Positions 47,799 through 55,330 of a DNA stretch of 62,390 bases are shown here, piece by piece. Location of the stretch: contig JALQTK010000007.1 of assembly GCA_023260975.1 (NCBI GenBank), positions 5,344-67,733 of the forward strand, read 5' to 3'. Position numbers and translations under genes: made by a program. The DNA comes from Pseudidiomarina sp. Lineage in GTDB: Bacteria > Pseudomonadota > Gammaproteobacteria > Enterobacterales > Alteromonadaceae. Below the pieces are notes generated by a model. That model did not search any database. It worked only from the letters and a program-made list of their open reading frames with translations, and was not told the DNA's origin. Each line of letters starts with the position of its first letter. Position 1 is the stretch's first letter.

Positions 47799-49040
47799 TC
47801 AATACCGCTGTGACCAACGCCAGCGATGCAGCAACCAACCGACGAACACTAATACAGAGCCTAAATAAAGTATGAACGGCTCGATAAACAACACCAAGGC
47901 TAAACAACTTACTAGACCAATCACCGACACCCAACGCGGCACAAAGCGCTGCGTCTGCGGTACCCGCAACGCCGCTAAATTAGTAATACCGTAGTACACC
48001 AATACCGTGAACGCGCTTAATGACCATGCTAAACGCAAGTCGCCAGCAATCACCAGCAGTAGCATAACCAATGCCGTGGCCCAAACCGCTCGCGGAGCAG
48101 AGCTGCGCTCACTATTCAACTGGGCCAATGCAAATGGCAGATCATGACGCCTCGCCATAGCCAGAATAACCCGTGAAACGCCAAGAATAAGGTTCAGAAT
48201 CACCCCAGCCATGGCAATTATCGCACCAGCTATCACCACCCGCTGCCAGATGCCGACCTGCATAAATGCCGCCAAACCTTGCTGGTTGGCCAGTGCTGGG
48301 GGTAGTTTTAATAGCGCCCAACCCACCGCTAAATAGAGCAAAGTAACTACCAACACAGTGGCAATAATAGCTTGCGGAATAGTTTGTCGAGGCTGGCGAA
48401 CCTCTTCGCCCATGGTCGCCACCCGACCATAGCCAGTATAGGCAACAAACATCAACGCTGCGGCCGAGAGCACCTCAATCATGCTAGTAGGTTGTGGCAC
48501 ACTAACGTTAAGCAATGATGTTGCTTGATTCACCGCATAGCCAATAAATACCGATAACGCTACAACTGAAAGCATTACTAGTAGCGCATTGACTCGATTT
48601 GAGCGACGCACGCCACCAACAACTAGTAAGGCAAACAGGGTAATAACGGCTGCAGCGTATAAACTGGCTAGCCATTCAGCGCCGCCAAGCCATAACTGCA
48701 TAGCCGAACCAATTGCAATGGCCGCTGTCGCAGCTGAGGCCGATTTAGCAATGACAAACAACCAACCGGCAATAAACCCCAAATCATGATTTAAAAACTG
48801 ATAACCATATTCGTAGGTGCCGCCGCTGACTGGGTGAATAGCGGCAAGTTGTGCACTGGATAAACCATTGCATGCAGCAACCACCGCTGCAATAGCAATT
48901 GCCCAGAGCAGATAGGAACCAGCAAGCTCTGCGCTCAGTGCTATTGTAACAAACGCACCGGTACCTATAATTGACCCTAAACCGAGAATCACAGCACCAG
49001 CAAGACCAGTAGTTCGTTGTAACTGCTCGGAGGTGTGCAT
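47799..49040 (-). CDS. APC-superfamily amino-acid permease
   Basis: A 413-residue membrane protein with about twelve helices. The first helix contains GLGSIIGTGAFVTIAL, the APC substrate-binding Gly-rich motif, and later HPVSGGTYEYGYQFLNHDLGFIAGW and VGEEVRQPRQTIPQAI. It belongs to the amino-acid/polyamine/organocation superfamily; the substrate is not readable from sequence. It is divergent from the SbtA-like gene with a 98-base gap. Confidence 0.85.
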   Translation of the reverse strand: MHTSEQLQRTTGLAGAVILGLGSIIGTGAFVTIALSAELAGSYLLWAIAIAAVVAACNGLSSAQLAAIHPVSGGTYEYGYQFLNHDLGFIAGWLFVIAKSASAATAAIAIGSAMQLWLGGAEWLASLYAAAVITLFALLVVGGVRRSNRVNALLVMLSVVALSVFIGYAVNQATSLLNVSVPQPTSMIEVLSAAALMFVAYTGYGRVATMGEEVRQPRQTIPQAIIATVLVVTLLYLAVGWALLKLPPALANQQGLAAFMQVGIWQRVVIAGAIIAMAGVILNLILGVSRVILAMARRHDLPFALAQLNSERSSAPRAVWATALVMLLLVIAGDLRLAWSLSAFTVLVYYGITNLAALRVPQTQRFVPRWVSVIGLVSCLALVLFIEPFILYLGSVLVFVGWLLHRWRWSQRY

Positions 49041-49138
49041 CTTTTATCCTTATTGGGAACGTTTAATGGCTATTATGGTCGTTACTATGGCTTCAATTAA
49101 AGCTAAAACTATCATCAAAACTATAATGAGTTCATACC

Positions 49139-50077
49139 ATGCCTGATATCGTCATTGCTTTTTTCGCCCTCGGCTTACTCGCGGGATTAGTTAAATCCGA
49201 TTTGAAAGTGCCGGTACCGGTATACGAAATACTCACCATATTATTGATGTTAAGTATTGGTATTAAAGGCGGATTAGTGCTGAACGACCCGGCTCTCAGC
49301 ATTAACTATATCAGCCTAATCGCAGTCACCTTACTGGGCGTTCTGGTGCCACTTATTGTGTATCCGCTGTTACGCTATGTGGTCGGCTTGGATGCAATTA
49401 ATGCGGTCAGTGTCACGGCCCATTACGGCTCAGTGAGCGCCGGTACCTTTGCGGTGGCGTGGGCACTCGCTGATAGTGCTGGCCTGACCATTGCACCAGA
49501 AACTACCCTCTATCTGGTGTTATTAGAGCTCCCAGCAATTATTTTGGCATTAGCCTATTACCAAAATATGAATCCACAAAAAGCCGTTGAGCATCGTATG
49601 CGTGATGTCTGGATCGAGGCATTAACCAGCCGTGGCGTATTGCTGCTGGTCGGTGGCTTACTCATCGGTTGGGCATACGGCCCAGAGGGCTTAGCACCCG
49701 TTGAAGGAGCGCTTATCGGCGGTTTTAAAACCTTATTAGCATTATTTTTGCTGGAGATGGGGCTAACTACTGCGCAAGTGTTTCGACCAGCTCCATGGCA
49801 GCACTGGCGCCTAATCAGTTTCGCTGCATTAGCGCCATTTGCACTCGCATGGTTGGGTATTGGTATGGGTATGCTGTTGGAGTTACCCAACGGTAGCCTG
49901 TTTATTCTCGCTGCGCTCACTGCCAGCGCATCCTACATAGCTGCACCAGCAGCGATTCGTGCCGCCATCAAAGAAGCCGATGTTGGACTGGCGATGCTGG
50001 CAGCACTGGGGGTCACCTTTCCCATCAACGTGTTACTGCACTTACCCTGGCTAGTAACGCAGTTTTCAGCCGGTTAA
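49139..50077 (+). CDS. SbtA-like (DUF897) sodium-dependent bicarbonate transport family permease
   Basis: A 312-residue inner-membrane protein with about ten helices (PVPVYEILTILLMLSIGIKGGLVL near the N terminus; two homologous halves) of the SbtA / DUF897 family. In cyanobacteria SbtA imports bicarbonate; in heterotrophs the role is unclear, possibly anaplerotic carbon supply or another anion. A TATAAT lies at 49122-49127, only 12 bases before the ATG, and I see no ribosome site, so the transcript may be leaderless or very short-leadered. GST gene follows at 16 bases. Confidence 0.8.
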   Translation: MPDIVIAFFALGLLAGLVKSDLKVPVPVYEILTILLMLSIGIKGGLVLNDPALSINYISLIAVTLLGVLVPLIVYPLLRYVVGLDAINAVSVTAHYGSVSAGTFAVAWALADSAGLTIAPETTLYLVLLELPAIILALAYYQNMNPQKAVEHRMRDVWIEALTSRGVLLLVGGLLIGWAYGPEGLAPVEGALIGGFKTLLALFLLEMGLTTAQVFRPAPWQHWRLISFAALAPFALAWLGIGMGMLLELPNGSLFILAALTASASYIAAPAAIRAAIKEADVGLAMLAALGVTFPINVLLHLPWLVTQFSAG

Positions 50078-50093
50078 ATTGGAGTAATAAGCT

Positions 50094-50711
50094 ATGAAAA
50101 TTTATGAAACAGCCAGTGCCCCAAATCCACGCCGAGTGCGCATGTTCCTCGCTGAAAAGGGGCTACTCGACAAGGTCGAACGGGTGGAAATTGATATCGT
50201 TAAAGGCGAAAACCTCACCCCCGCATTTGTGGCACGTAATCCGATGAAGAAAGTACCCGTCTTAGAACTTGATGATGGCAGCTGTATTGCAGAAACCATG
50301 GCTATTTGTCGTTATTTCGAGGTCGCCTATGCCGACACCCCGAAATTATTAGGCGAGACAGCGGCTGAACAAGCAGTCATTGAACAATGGTTACGCTGGA
50401 TTGAATTTTACTTCTTTATGCCTACCGGTATGTGTTTTCAGCATTCTACCGGCTACTTCAAGGATCGCATGACGCCATACCCTGAGTGGGGTGCAGAGTG
50501 CGGCAAGCAGGTAGCCCAGTATTTTGCTTTTCTCGACCAGCAGCTTGCTGATAAGTCGTATATTTGTGGTGAAAAGTTCAGTGCTGCAGATATTAATGCC
50601 TTTACCACGGTAGCCTTTGCCCGGGTGGTGAATATTCGTATTCAGCCCGAGCAACAGCATCTGCAAGCATGGTATGACCGCATCAAAGCGCGCCCTAGCG
50701 CCAGTGTCTAG
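50094..50711 (+). CDS. Glutathione S-transferase-family protein
   Basis: A 205-residue protein with an N-terminal thioredoxin-like domain (YETASAPNPRRVRMFLAEKG) containing the cis-Pro segment NPMKKVPVLELDDGS and an E-T pair for glutathione (CIAETMAICRY), then an all-helical C-terminal domain. Typical soluble GST, unknown substrate. TTGGAG precedes the start. It shares four bases of stop codons with the convergent tspO-like gene. Confidence 0.87.
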   Translation: MKIYETASAPNPRRVRMFLAEKGLLDKVERVEIDIVKGENLTPAFVARNPMKKVPVLELDDGSCIAETMAICRYFEVAYADTPKLLGETAAEQAVIEQWLRWIEFYFFMPTGMCFQHSTGYFKDRMTPYPEWGAECGKQVAQYFAFLDQQLADKSYICGEKFSAADINAFTTVAFARVVNIRIQPEQQHLQAWYDRIKARPSASV

Positions 50712-51196
50712 AGAATAGTTGGGTTGCCTTGCCACATTGCATAAGTCAGTGCGGTGGCAAAGGTAACCCAAGCCAAATAAGGCACTAATAGCGCTCCGGC
50801 CAGTTTATTGCGCCGCCAGAACAACACCAAGGTAACCGCGATGGCTAACCACAGCAGAATAATCTCAACAAATGCTGCAGCACCGAGGTACCAGGCAAAG
50901 AATAGCCAGCTCCACAAGGCATTTAGCACTAACTGACCAACAAACCACCACAACTCGCGCGCAGCGGCCTGCCAACTGCCGGCAACTCGCCACACCTGCC
51001 AAGCGGCAACCCCCATCATGCCATACAACACCGTCCATACTGGGCCAAACAACCAAGCTGGTGGTGCCCACAGGGGGCGAACTAACTCGCTATAGAACGC
51101 TGGCGCATTCATTGAACCAGCGGCACCAATCGCAGCAGCCGCGTACACCAGTAATAACCAGCCAACTAAGCCAAGTACTTGTTTTGTCGTCGCCAT
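50708..51196 (-). CDS. TspO/MBR-family membrane protein
   Basis: A 162-residue protein with five predicted helices and the Trp-rich TspO pattern (LVRPLWAPPAWLFGPVWTVLYGMMG, LNALWSWLFFAWYLG, described by position about residues 36-60 and 90-105). TspO proteins bind tetrapyrroles and other ligands and are often stress- or light-related. It is divergent from the radical-SAM-like gene and convergent with the GST. Confidence 0.9.
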   Translation of the reverse strand: MATTKQVLGLVGWLLLVYAAAAIGAAGSMNAPAFYSELVRPLWAPPAWLFGPVWTVLYGMMGVAAWQVWRVAGSWQAAARELWWFVGQLVLNALWSWLFFAWYLGAAAFVEIILLWLAIAVTLVLFWRRNKLAGALLVPYLAWVTFATALTYAMWQGNPTIL

Positions 51197-51244
51197 GCTT
51201 TATCCTTACCATTCGTTGTAAGCGTATTCGCCAAGAGAATTACT

Positions 51245-51853
51245 ATGAGCATAGCCCCGACTCTGACTTATCGCCATCAAAACCGCCTGATGCTCAGTTT
51301 AAATTGCGACAATCCTGCAGCTGTATCAATTGCTAGTCGCTGTCAGCATCCATTAACCGCTATCGAACCACAATCAGTAACTGCAGCGCAAGCACTTGAG
51401 GCACTGCAACAGGCTTACCAAACCGGTTATGAACAGCATGCCGCTAACGAATTTGAATTGCTCGGTGTTGGTATTGCTGGCCACGGTGATCCTCTACTAG
51501 CATTACCAACCTTGGGTGAATTAATGCAGCGCTTTAAAGCGATTCGTCATGGTGTTCCGATCAGTCTGCTGACCTATGGTCTAGTGTCGCCGGTCGAGGC
51601 TGAAGGTATTTGTCAGCAGTTAGTCGACATGGGTGTGGAAGCACTAGAAATCTATCTTCCTGCGGCAAGTCCAGCTGCTTATGAGACCGCAGTGCAGCCG
51701 CTAACCAATGACTTCAGTGCCGTATGCCAATTTATTAGCGTCGCCGTCAGCCATGAGTTACGCGTGACGGCCTTAGTACCAGAGCATGCGCCGGCAAAAA
51801 GTGACATTAGGCAACTAGCCCAAGCATTAGGGGCAACGGTGCAACTGGTCTAG
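51245..51853 (+). CDS. Radical-SAM-like barrel protein that has lost the iron-sulfur cysteines
   Basis: A 202-residue protein that lines up by eye with the 'TatD-associated' radical SAM family: the start LTYRHQNRLMLSLNCDNPAAV takes the place of YxNxTNRCxxxCxFC, GVGIAGHGDPLLALPTLGELM takes the place of the GYGEPTMR-type SAM motif, and a later LEIYLPAASPAAYET fits the following barrel strand. No CxxxCxxC is present, so it cannot hold the usual cluster as radical SAM enzymes do. The ATG at 51245 follows AGAGAATT, 48 bases into the gap divergent to tspO. The gene ends nine bases before the EVE gene. Function unknown; the comparison is from memory, without alignment scores. Confidence 0.6.
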   Translation: MSIAPTLTYRHQNRLMLSLNCDNPAAVSIASRCQHPLTAIEPQSVTAAQALEALQQAYQTGYEQHAANEFELLGVGIAGHGDPLLALPTLGELMQRFKAIRHGVPISLLTYGLVSPVEAEGICQQLVDMGVEALEIYLPAASPAAYETAVQPLTNDFSAVCQFISVAVSHELRVTALVPEHAPAKSDIRQLAQALGATVQLV

Positions 51854-51862
51854 GAGGGTAAT

Positions 51863-52342
51863 ATGGCGTACTGGTTGATGAAAACTGAGCCAGCTGAATG
51901 CAGTATCGATGATATTGCTGGCGCACCCGATCAAACCATGCGTTGGGATGGTGTACGCAACTATCAAGCGCGCAATTTTATCCGCACGATGGCACTCGGC
52001 GATCAGATATTCTTATACCATTCCAGCTGTGCCCACATTGGTATAGTCGGTATTGTAGAGGTGAGCAAAAGCGCTTATCCAGACCCTTGCCAGTATGACC
52101 CGAGCAGTGCTTATTTTGACCCCAAGAGTAACGCCGAAAATCCGCGTTGGGACGCCGTAGATGTGCGTTTTATTGACAAATTTAATGCTGTTATTCGCCT
52201 CGACCAATTGCGTCAGCTCAGCGCCTTAGCGGAACAACCGTTGCTGCGCAAAGGTAATCGCTTATCGGTCATTCCATTTAGTGCTGAGCAGTGGCATGCG
52301 GTGCTACAGTTGGCCGCTGCTGAAAACATTATTCGGCTTTAA
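51863..52342 (+). CDS. EVE-domain (PUA-like) protein
   Basis: A 159-residue protein with the EVE start AYWLMKTEPAECSIDDI, the WDGVRNYQARNFIR segment and GIVGIVEVSKSAYPDP; these features match the thymocyte-nuclear-protein/EVE family of PUA-like domains that recognise modified bases in nucleic acid. Bacterial EVE proteins are often near restriction or RNA-modification genes. AGGAGG precedes the start, and the radical-SAM-like gene lies directly upstream. Its 3' end overlaps the convergent HipB-like gene by 14 bases. Confidence 0.87.
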   Translation: MAYWLMKTEPAECSIDDIAGAPDQTMRWDGVRNYQARNFIRTMALGDQIFLYHSSCAHIGIVGIVEVSKSAYPDPCQYDPSSAYFDPKSNAENPRWDAVDVRFIDKFNAVIRLDQLRQLSALAEQPLLRKGNRLSVIPFSAEQWHAVLQLAAAENIIRL

Positions 52343-52550
52343 AGCGCACCAGCAAATCGGTATTAAGGATGGTTAAAATAGTTAATAACCGTTCACTGCT
52401 CATTTTCAAAGGCTGTGCTTCATGGCGTTGGTAGGTTTGTTGCGTGACCCCAAGCTGCTCAGCAACTTGTGCTTGCGATAAGCCATTACGCTGGCGCAAT
52501 GCCTTCAAATAATTGCGTAGATGCGTTTCATTACCCACCCGATAATACAT
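52329..52550 (-). CDS. HipB-like XRE-family DNA-binding protein, orphan
   Basis: A 73-residue helix-turn-helix protein (HTH at about residues 18-40: RQRNGLSQAQVAEQLGVTQQTYQRHE). The C-terminal strand ILTILNTDLLVRFKAE resembles HipB, the antitoxin partner of HipA. No HipA-like kinase is seen on either side. The ATG 52550 has GAGGTGG upstream and is preferred to a GTG at 52559. It converges on the EVE gene and points away from the three-operator region. Confidence 0.8.
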   Translation of the reverse strand: MYYRVGNETHLRNYLKALRQRNGLSQAQVAEQLGVTQQTYQRHEAQPLKMSSERLLTILTILNTDLLVRFKAE

Positions 52551-52580
52551 GGTTACCACCTCAGCATAGCGAATCGTTCT

Positions 52581-52609
52581 ACTGTAGCGATAGCACCATA
52601 AAATTACAA
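52581..52609 (-). promoter_or_regulatory. Candidate promoter of the HipB-like gene
   Basis: Minus strand TTGTAA (52609-52604), 17-base spacer, TACAGT (52586-52581), 30 bases before the ATG. Each hexamer matches four of six consensus bases. Confidence 0.35.
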
Positions 52610-52643
52610 CATAGAAGCTGTAAATAAAATTTATGGGGAATTT

Positions 52644-52703
52644 TGATACCTAAGGGTTGCAATTTGATACCTTAAGGTTATATATTGTAACCTTTAAGTA
52701 TCA
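52644..52703. promoter_or_regulatory. Three palindromic operators at exact 21-base spacing
   Basis: Three copies of a near-palindrome: ACCTAAGGGT (52648-52657), ACCTTAAGGT (52669-52678, perfect) and ACCTTTAAGT (52690-52699). Their centres are at 52652.5, 52673.5 and 52694.5, two helical turns apart. The outer bases extend to TGATACC.. on the first two, mirrored (..AAGTATCA) on the third. They cover the -35, spacer and start region of the promoter of the membrane-protein gene, and the XRE regulator two genes on is the likely ligand. Confidence 0.8.
52657..52686 (+). promoter_or_regulatory. Promoter of the membrane protein / XRE operon
   Basis: TTGCAA (52657-52662), 18-base spacer, TATATT (52681-52686). 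The middle operator is in the spacer and the third covers the predicted start, so repressor binding would block transcription. Confidence 0.6.
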
Positions 52704-52729
52704 CACTTCATCTATTAGGAGAATTAAAA

Positions 52730-53206
52730 ATGACGACTTGGTCTGCAGAAGCACAAGCGCAATCTTTAAAATATGGCGCCTACATGACGCTCATCAGTGG
52801 CACTTATTTTGCTATCATGCTTGCCAGTAAATGGTTACAACAAGCGGGCGTCGATACCGGTGAATGGCCCCGAGTTCTGCTCGTATTGGTGGCGTTGTTG
52901 TTCGTTGGTATCACCGCTCGGCTTAGTATCAATAATTACAAATTATGTGGTGGCTGGCGGGAAATCTTCGGGGTCTACAGTGATGAATTTACCCGTGAGA
53001 CCAGTCGTAAAGCTAATGCGCGTGCGTTTATTGGACTATTAATAGCACTTATTCCGGGCTTTTTACTTGGTGAAAAAGCACCCAGCGATAGCGTGGTTGC
53101 CAACTATCTGACCGTCAGTACATTCAGTTTACTGCTGATCGTCATTGGCACTATGGTATGGTCATGTACGGTATTATGGGAACTGCGTGACACGGCGGGC
53201 GAATAG
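52730..53206 (+). CDS. Small four-helix membrane protein of unknown function
   Basis: A 158-residue protein with four predicted membrane helices (about residues 16-36, 48-67, 101-117 and 125-150) and a charged loop between the second and third (about 75-100, ending TRETSRKANARA). I do not recognise the family. Proteins of similar size paired with tiny XRE regulators occur in many bacteria, and this pair is separated by a single base, so they are surely co-translated. AGGAG seven to eight bases upstream fixes the start. Together with the three operators this looks like an autoregulated module. Confidence 0.75.
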   Translation: MTTWSAEAQAQSLKYGAYMTLISGTYFAIMLASKWLQQAGVDTGEWPRVLLVLVALLFVGITARLSINNYKLCGGWREIFGVYSDEFTRETSRKANARAFIGLLIALIPGFLLGEKAPSDSVVANYLTVSTFSLLLIVIGTMVWSCTVLWELRDTAGE

Positions 53207-53207
53207 T

Positions 53208-53423
53208 ATGGATGAGCAACCGTATAACCAACTTGCAGCCTTGCGCGCACAACGTGGCTTATCGCAACAACAACTTGCCGATGCCATCGGCGTATCGCGC
53301 AAAACCATTAGTACTATTGAAACGCGACGTTTTACTCCTTCGGTGGTTATCGCGTTAAAATTAGCGTATTTTTTTCAGCGTCCTGTTGAGCTGATTTTCA
53401 GCCTGCAACCCGATGAGGAATGA
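53208..53423 (+). CDS. Small XRE-family transcriptional regulator
   Basis: A 71-residue helix-turn-helix protein, little more than the DNA-binding domain: LAALRAQRGLSQQQLADAIGVSRKTISTIE with the short YFFQRPVELIFSL strand at the end. This class of mini-regulators binds as dimers to short palindromes and often represses its own operon with an adjacent membrane protein gene. It starts one base after the membrane protein stop, and its stop overlaps the ribosome site of the next gene. An in-frame upstream ATG at 53145 would lie within the membrane protein gene and is rejected. Confidence 0.87.
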   Translation: MDEQPYNQLAALRAQRGLSQQQLADAIGVSRKTISTIETRRFTPSVVIALKLAYFFQRPVELIFSLQPDEE

Positions 53424-53425
53424 TT

Positions 53426-54271
53426 ATGAGCGATGCCAACGGCTATGTACCACCGAAAGTATGGCAATGGGACCAAAGTAATGGCGGTAAATTTGCCGCC
53501 ATTAACCGACCCACTGCTGGTGCTACCCATGAGGCCAAATTACCGGTCGGTAAACACCCGTTACAGCTCTATTCGCTAGCAACCCCAAACGGGGTGAAAG
53601 TCACCGTTATGTTAGAAGAATTGCTTGAATTAGGGATCACTGCTGCAGAGTACGATGCTTATTTGATTAATATTTTAGCGGGGCAACAATTCGGCAGTGA
53701 CTTCGTTGCCATCAATCCTAATTCGAAAATCCCTGCACTACTTGACCATAGCACCTTACCACCAACGCGGGTGTTCGAATCGGGTTCTATTCTATTGTAT
53801 TTAGCAGAAAAATTCGGCGCTCTCGTACCAACCAATGCAGCGGCTCGCACTGAGTGCTTAAACTGGTTATTCTGGCAAATGGCAAGTGCACCTATTTTGG
53901 GCGGTGGTTTTGGACATTTTTATGCCTATGCCCCGGAGAAATACGAGTATCCAATTAATCGCTATACCATGGAAATTAAGCGCCAGTTAGATGTATTGAA
54001 TAAACACCTAGCCACCAATCAATATATGATCGGTGATCATTACAGTATTGCCGACATTGCGATTTGGCCATGGTACGGCGCACTCGTGACTAATCAAGTC
54101 TATGACGCCGCTGAATTCATCAGTGCACATGAATATACGCACGTATTGCGCTGGGCCAAGCAAATTGCCGCCCGACCAGCAGTTCAACGTGGGCGTATTG
54201 TCAATAAAAACTGGGGCGACGCCGATAAACAATTACCAGAGCGGCATAGTGCGGCAGACTTTAATCGCTAA
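53426..54271 (+). CDS. YghU-type glutathione S-transferase (disulfide-bond oxidoreductase)
   Basis: A 281-residue GST-like protein of the YghU/YfcG (nu-class) group, which has GSH-dependent disulfide reductase activity. It has the extended N terminus YVPPKVWQWDQSNGGKFAAINRPTAG, then LYSLATPNGVKVTVMLEEL, FVAINPNSKIPALLD, and ESGSILLYLAEKFG; the Thr-Pro-Asn at the active site replaces Ser/Tyr. The ATG 53426 has GAGG seven bases upstream and is chosen over 53420. May share the upstream transcript; otherwise free-standing. Confidence 0.9.
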   Translation: MSDANGYVPPKVWQWDQSNGGKFAAINRPTAGATHEAKLPVGKHPLQLYSLATPNGVKVTVMLEELLELGITAAEYDAYLINILAGQQFGSDFVAINPNSKIPALLDHSTLPPTRVFESGSILLYLAEKFGALVPTNAAARTECLNWLFWQMASAPILGGGFGHFYAYAPEKYEYPINRYTMEIKRQLDVLNKHLATNQYMIGDHYSIADIAIWPWYGALVTNQVYDAAEFISAHEYTHVLRWAKQIAARPAVQRGRIVNKNWGDADKQLPERHSAADFNR

Positions 54272-54302
54272 GTAACCCTACGCCCGATAGAGTGAGGTCA
54301 TG

Positions 54303-54932
54303 ATGTCATTACAATTAATTGATCATCCGCTGGTCCAGCATAAGCTCGGTTTGATGCGACGCGCTGATATATCGACCAAACAGTTTCGTGAATTGGCCAA
54401 TGAGCTTGGTACGTTATTGACCTATGAGGCGACTAAAGACTTCGCTTTAGAAACAGTCACTATTGACAGCTGGAGTGGCGATCCCATTTCGGTGCAGCGG
54501 CTTAAGGGCAAAAAGGTCACAGTGGTGCCGATATTACGTGCCGGCATGGGTATGCTGGATGGCGTACTTGAGCTTTTGCCAAGTGCTAAAGTGAGCGTGG
54601 TGGGTTTATACCGCAATGAAACAACCCTTCAGCCAGTCAGTTATTTCGAAAAACTAGTCAGCGATATTGATCAGCGTTTAGCACTAATTATTGACCCAAT
54701 GCTCGCTACCGGCGGCAGCATGAACGCTACGATAGACTTACTTAAGCGAGCTGGGTGTGGTGACATTCGGGTGTTAGTATTAGTCGCCGCGCCGGCAGGC
54801 GTCAAAGCAGTCCAACAGGCGCATCCCGATGTGCGGATTTTTGCAGCTGGGCTAGACTCGCACCTCAATGAACACGGTTACATCATGCCCGGCTTAGGTG
54901 ATGCTGGCGATAAAATATTTGGGACCAAATAA
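54303..54932 (+). CDS. upp: Uracil phosphoribosyltransferase
   Basis: A 209-residue salvage enzyme making UMP from uracil and PRPP. The match to E. coli Upp is close: [44 protein letters not shown], the PRPP loop [21 protein letters not shown] and the terminal [13 protein letters not shown] (given by position, last 13 residues). GTGAGG five bases before ATG 54303 decides it over ATG 54300. Confidence 0.96.
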   Translation: MSLQLIDHPLVQHKLGLMRRADISTKQFRELANELGTLLTYEATKDFALETVTIDSWSGDPISVQRLKGKKVTVVPILRAGMGMLDGVLELLPSAKVSVVGLYRNETTLQPVSYFEKLVSDIDQRLALIIDPMLATGGSMNATIDLLKRAGCGDIRVLVLVAAPAGVKAVQQAHPDVRIFAAGLDSHLNEHGYIMPGLGDAGDKIFGTK

Positions 54933-54979
54933 TACATTACGCACCACTGCGTCAGCACACAGATAGAGAGGAGACACCG

Positions 54980-55258
54980 ATGGCACGTGCACATGCGCTT
55001 CATATCCTCGTAAAAACCCGCGAACAAGCGGACGCCCTAAAGCAACAGTTAGCGCAAGGTAGCAAGTTCGGTGATCTTGCACGTAAGCACTCACTCTGCC
55101 CGTCTGCTAAGAGGGACGGTGACTTAGGCGAATTTCAGCGAGGCCAAATGGTGGCAGCTTTTGATCAGGTGGTGTTCAATAAACCGACCCTTGAAGTGCA
55201 CGGTCCGATTAAAACCAAGTTCGGCTGGCATCTCATAAAAACCTTATCACGCAGTTAA
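54980..55258 (+). CDS. ppiC: Parvulin-type peptidyl-prolyl isomerase (PpiC-like)
   Basis: A 92-residue single-domain parvulin that speeds cis-trans isomerisation of proline bonds. It begins ARAHALHILVKTREQADALK and holds FGDLARKHSLCPSAKRDGDLGEFQRGQM and the closing FGWHLIKTL, as in E. coli PpiC (93 residues). Ribosome site GAGGAGA precedes the start. It has no signal peptide, so it is cytoplasmic. Confidence 0.93.
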   Translation: MARAHALHILVKTREQADALKQQLAQGSKFGDLARKHSLCPSAKRDGDLGEFQRGQMVAAFDQVVFNKPTLEVHGPIKTKFGWHLIKTLSRS

Positions 55259-55261
55259 AAA

Positions 55262-55293
55262 AAGACCGTACTCAGGGAACTAAGTACGGTCTT
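55262..55293 (-). terminator. Intrinsic terminator for the DUF885 gene
   Basis: Stem AAGACCGTACT / AGTACGGTCTT, 11 perfect pairs around a 10-base loop. On the minus strand it is followed directly by seven T. On the plus strand the stem follows ppiC, but the A/T order gives no U tract, so the clear effect is on the minus-strand gene. Confidence 0.9.
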
Positions 55294-55330
55294 CATGGTA
55301 GTGCTAGGCAAGCGCTATGCTATTTAAAAA

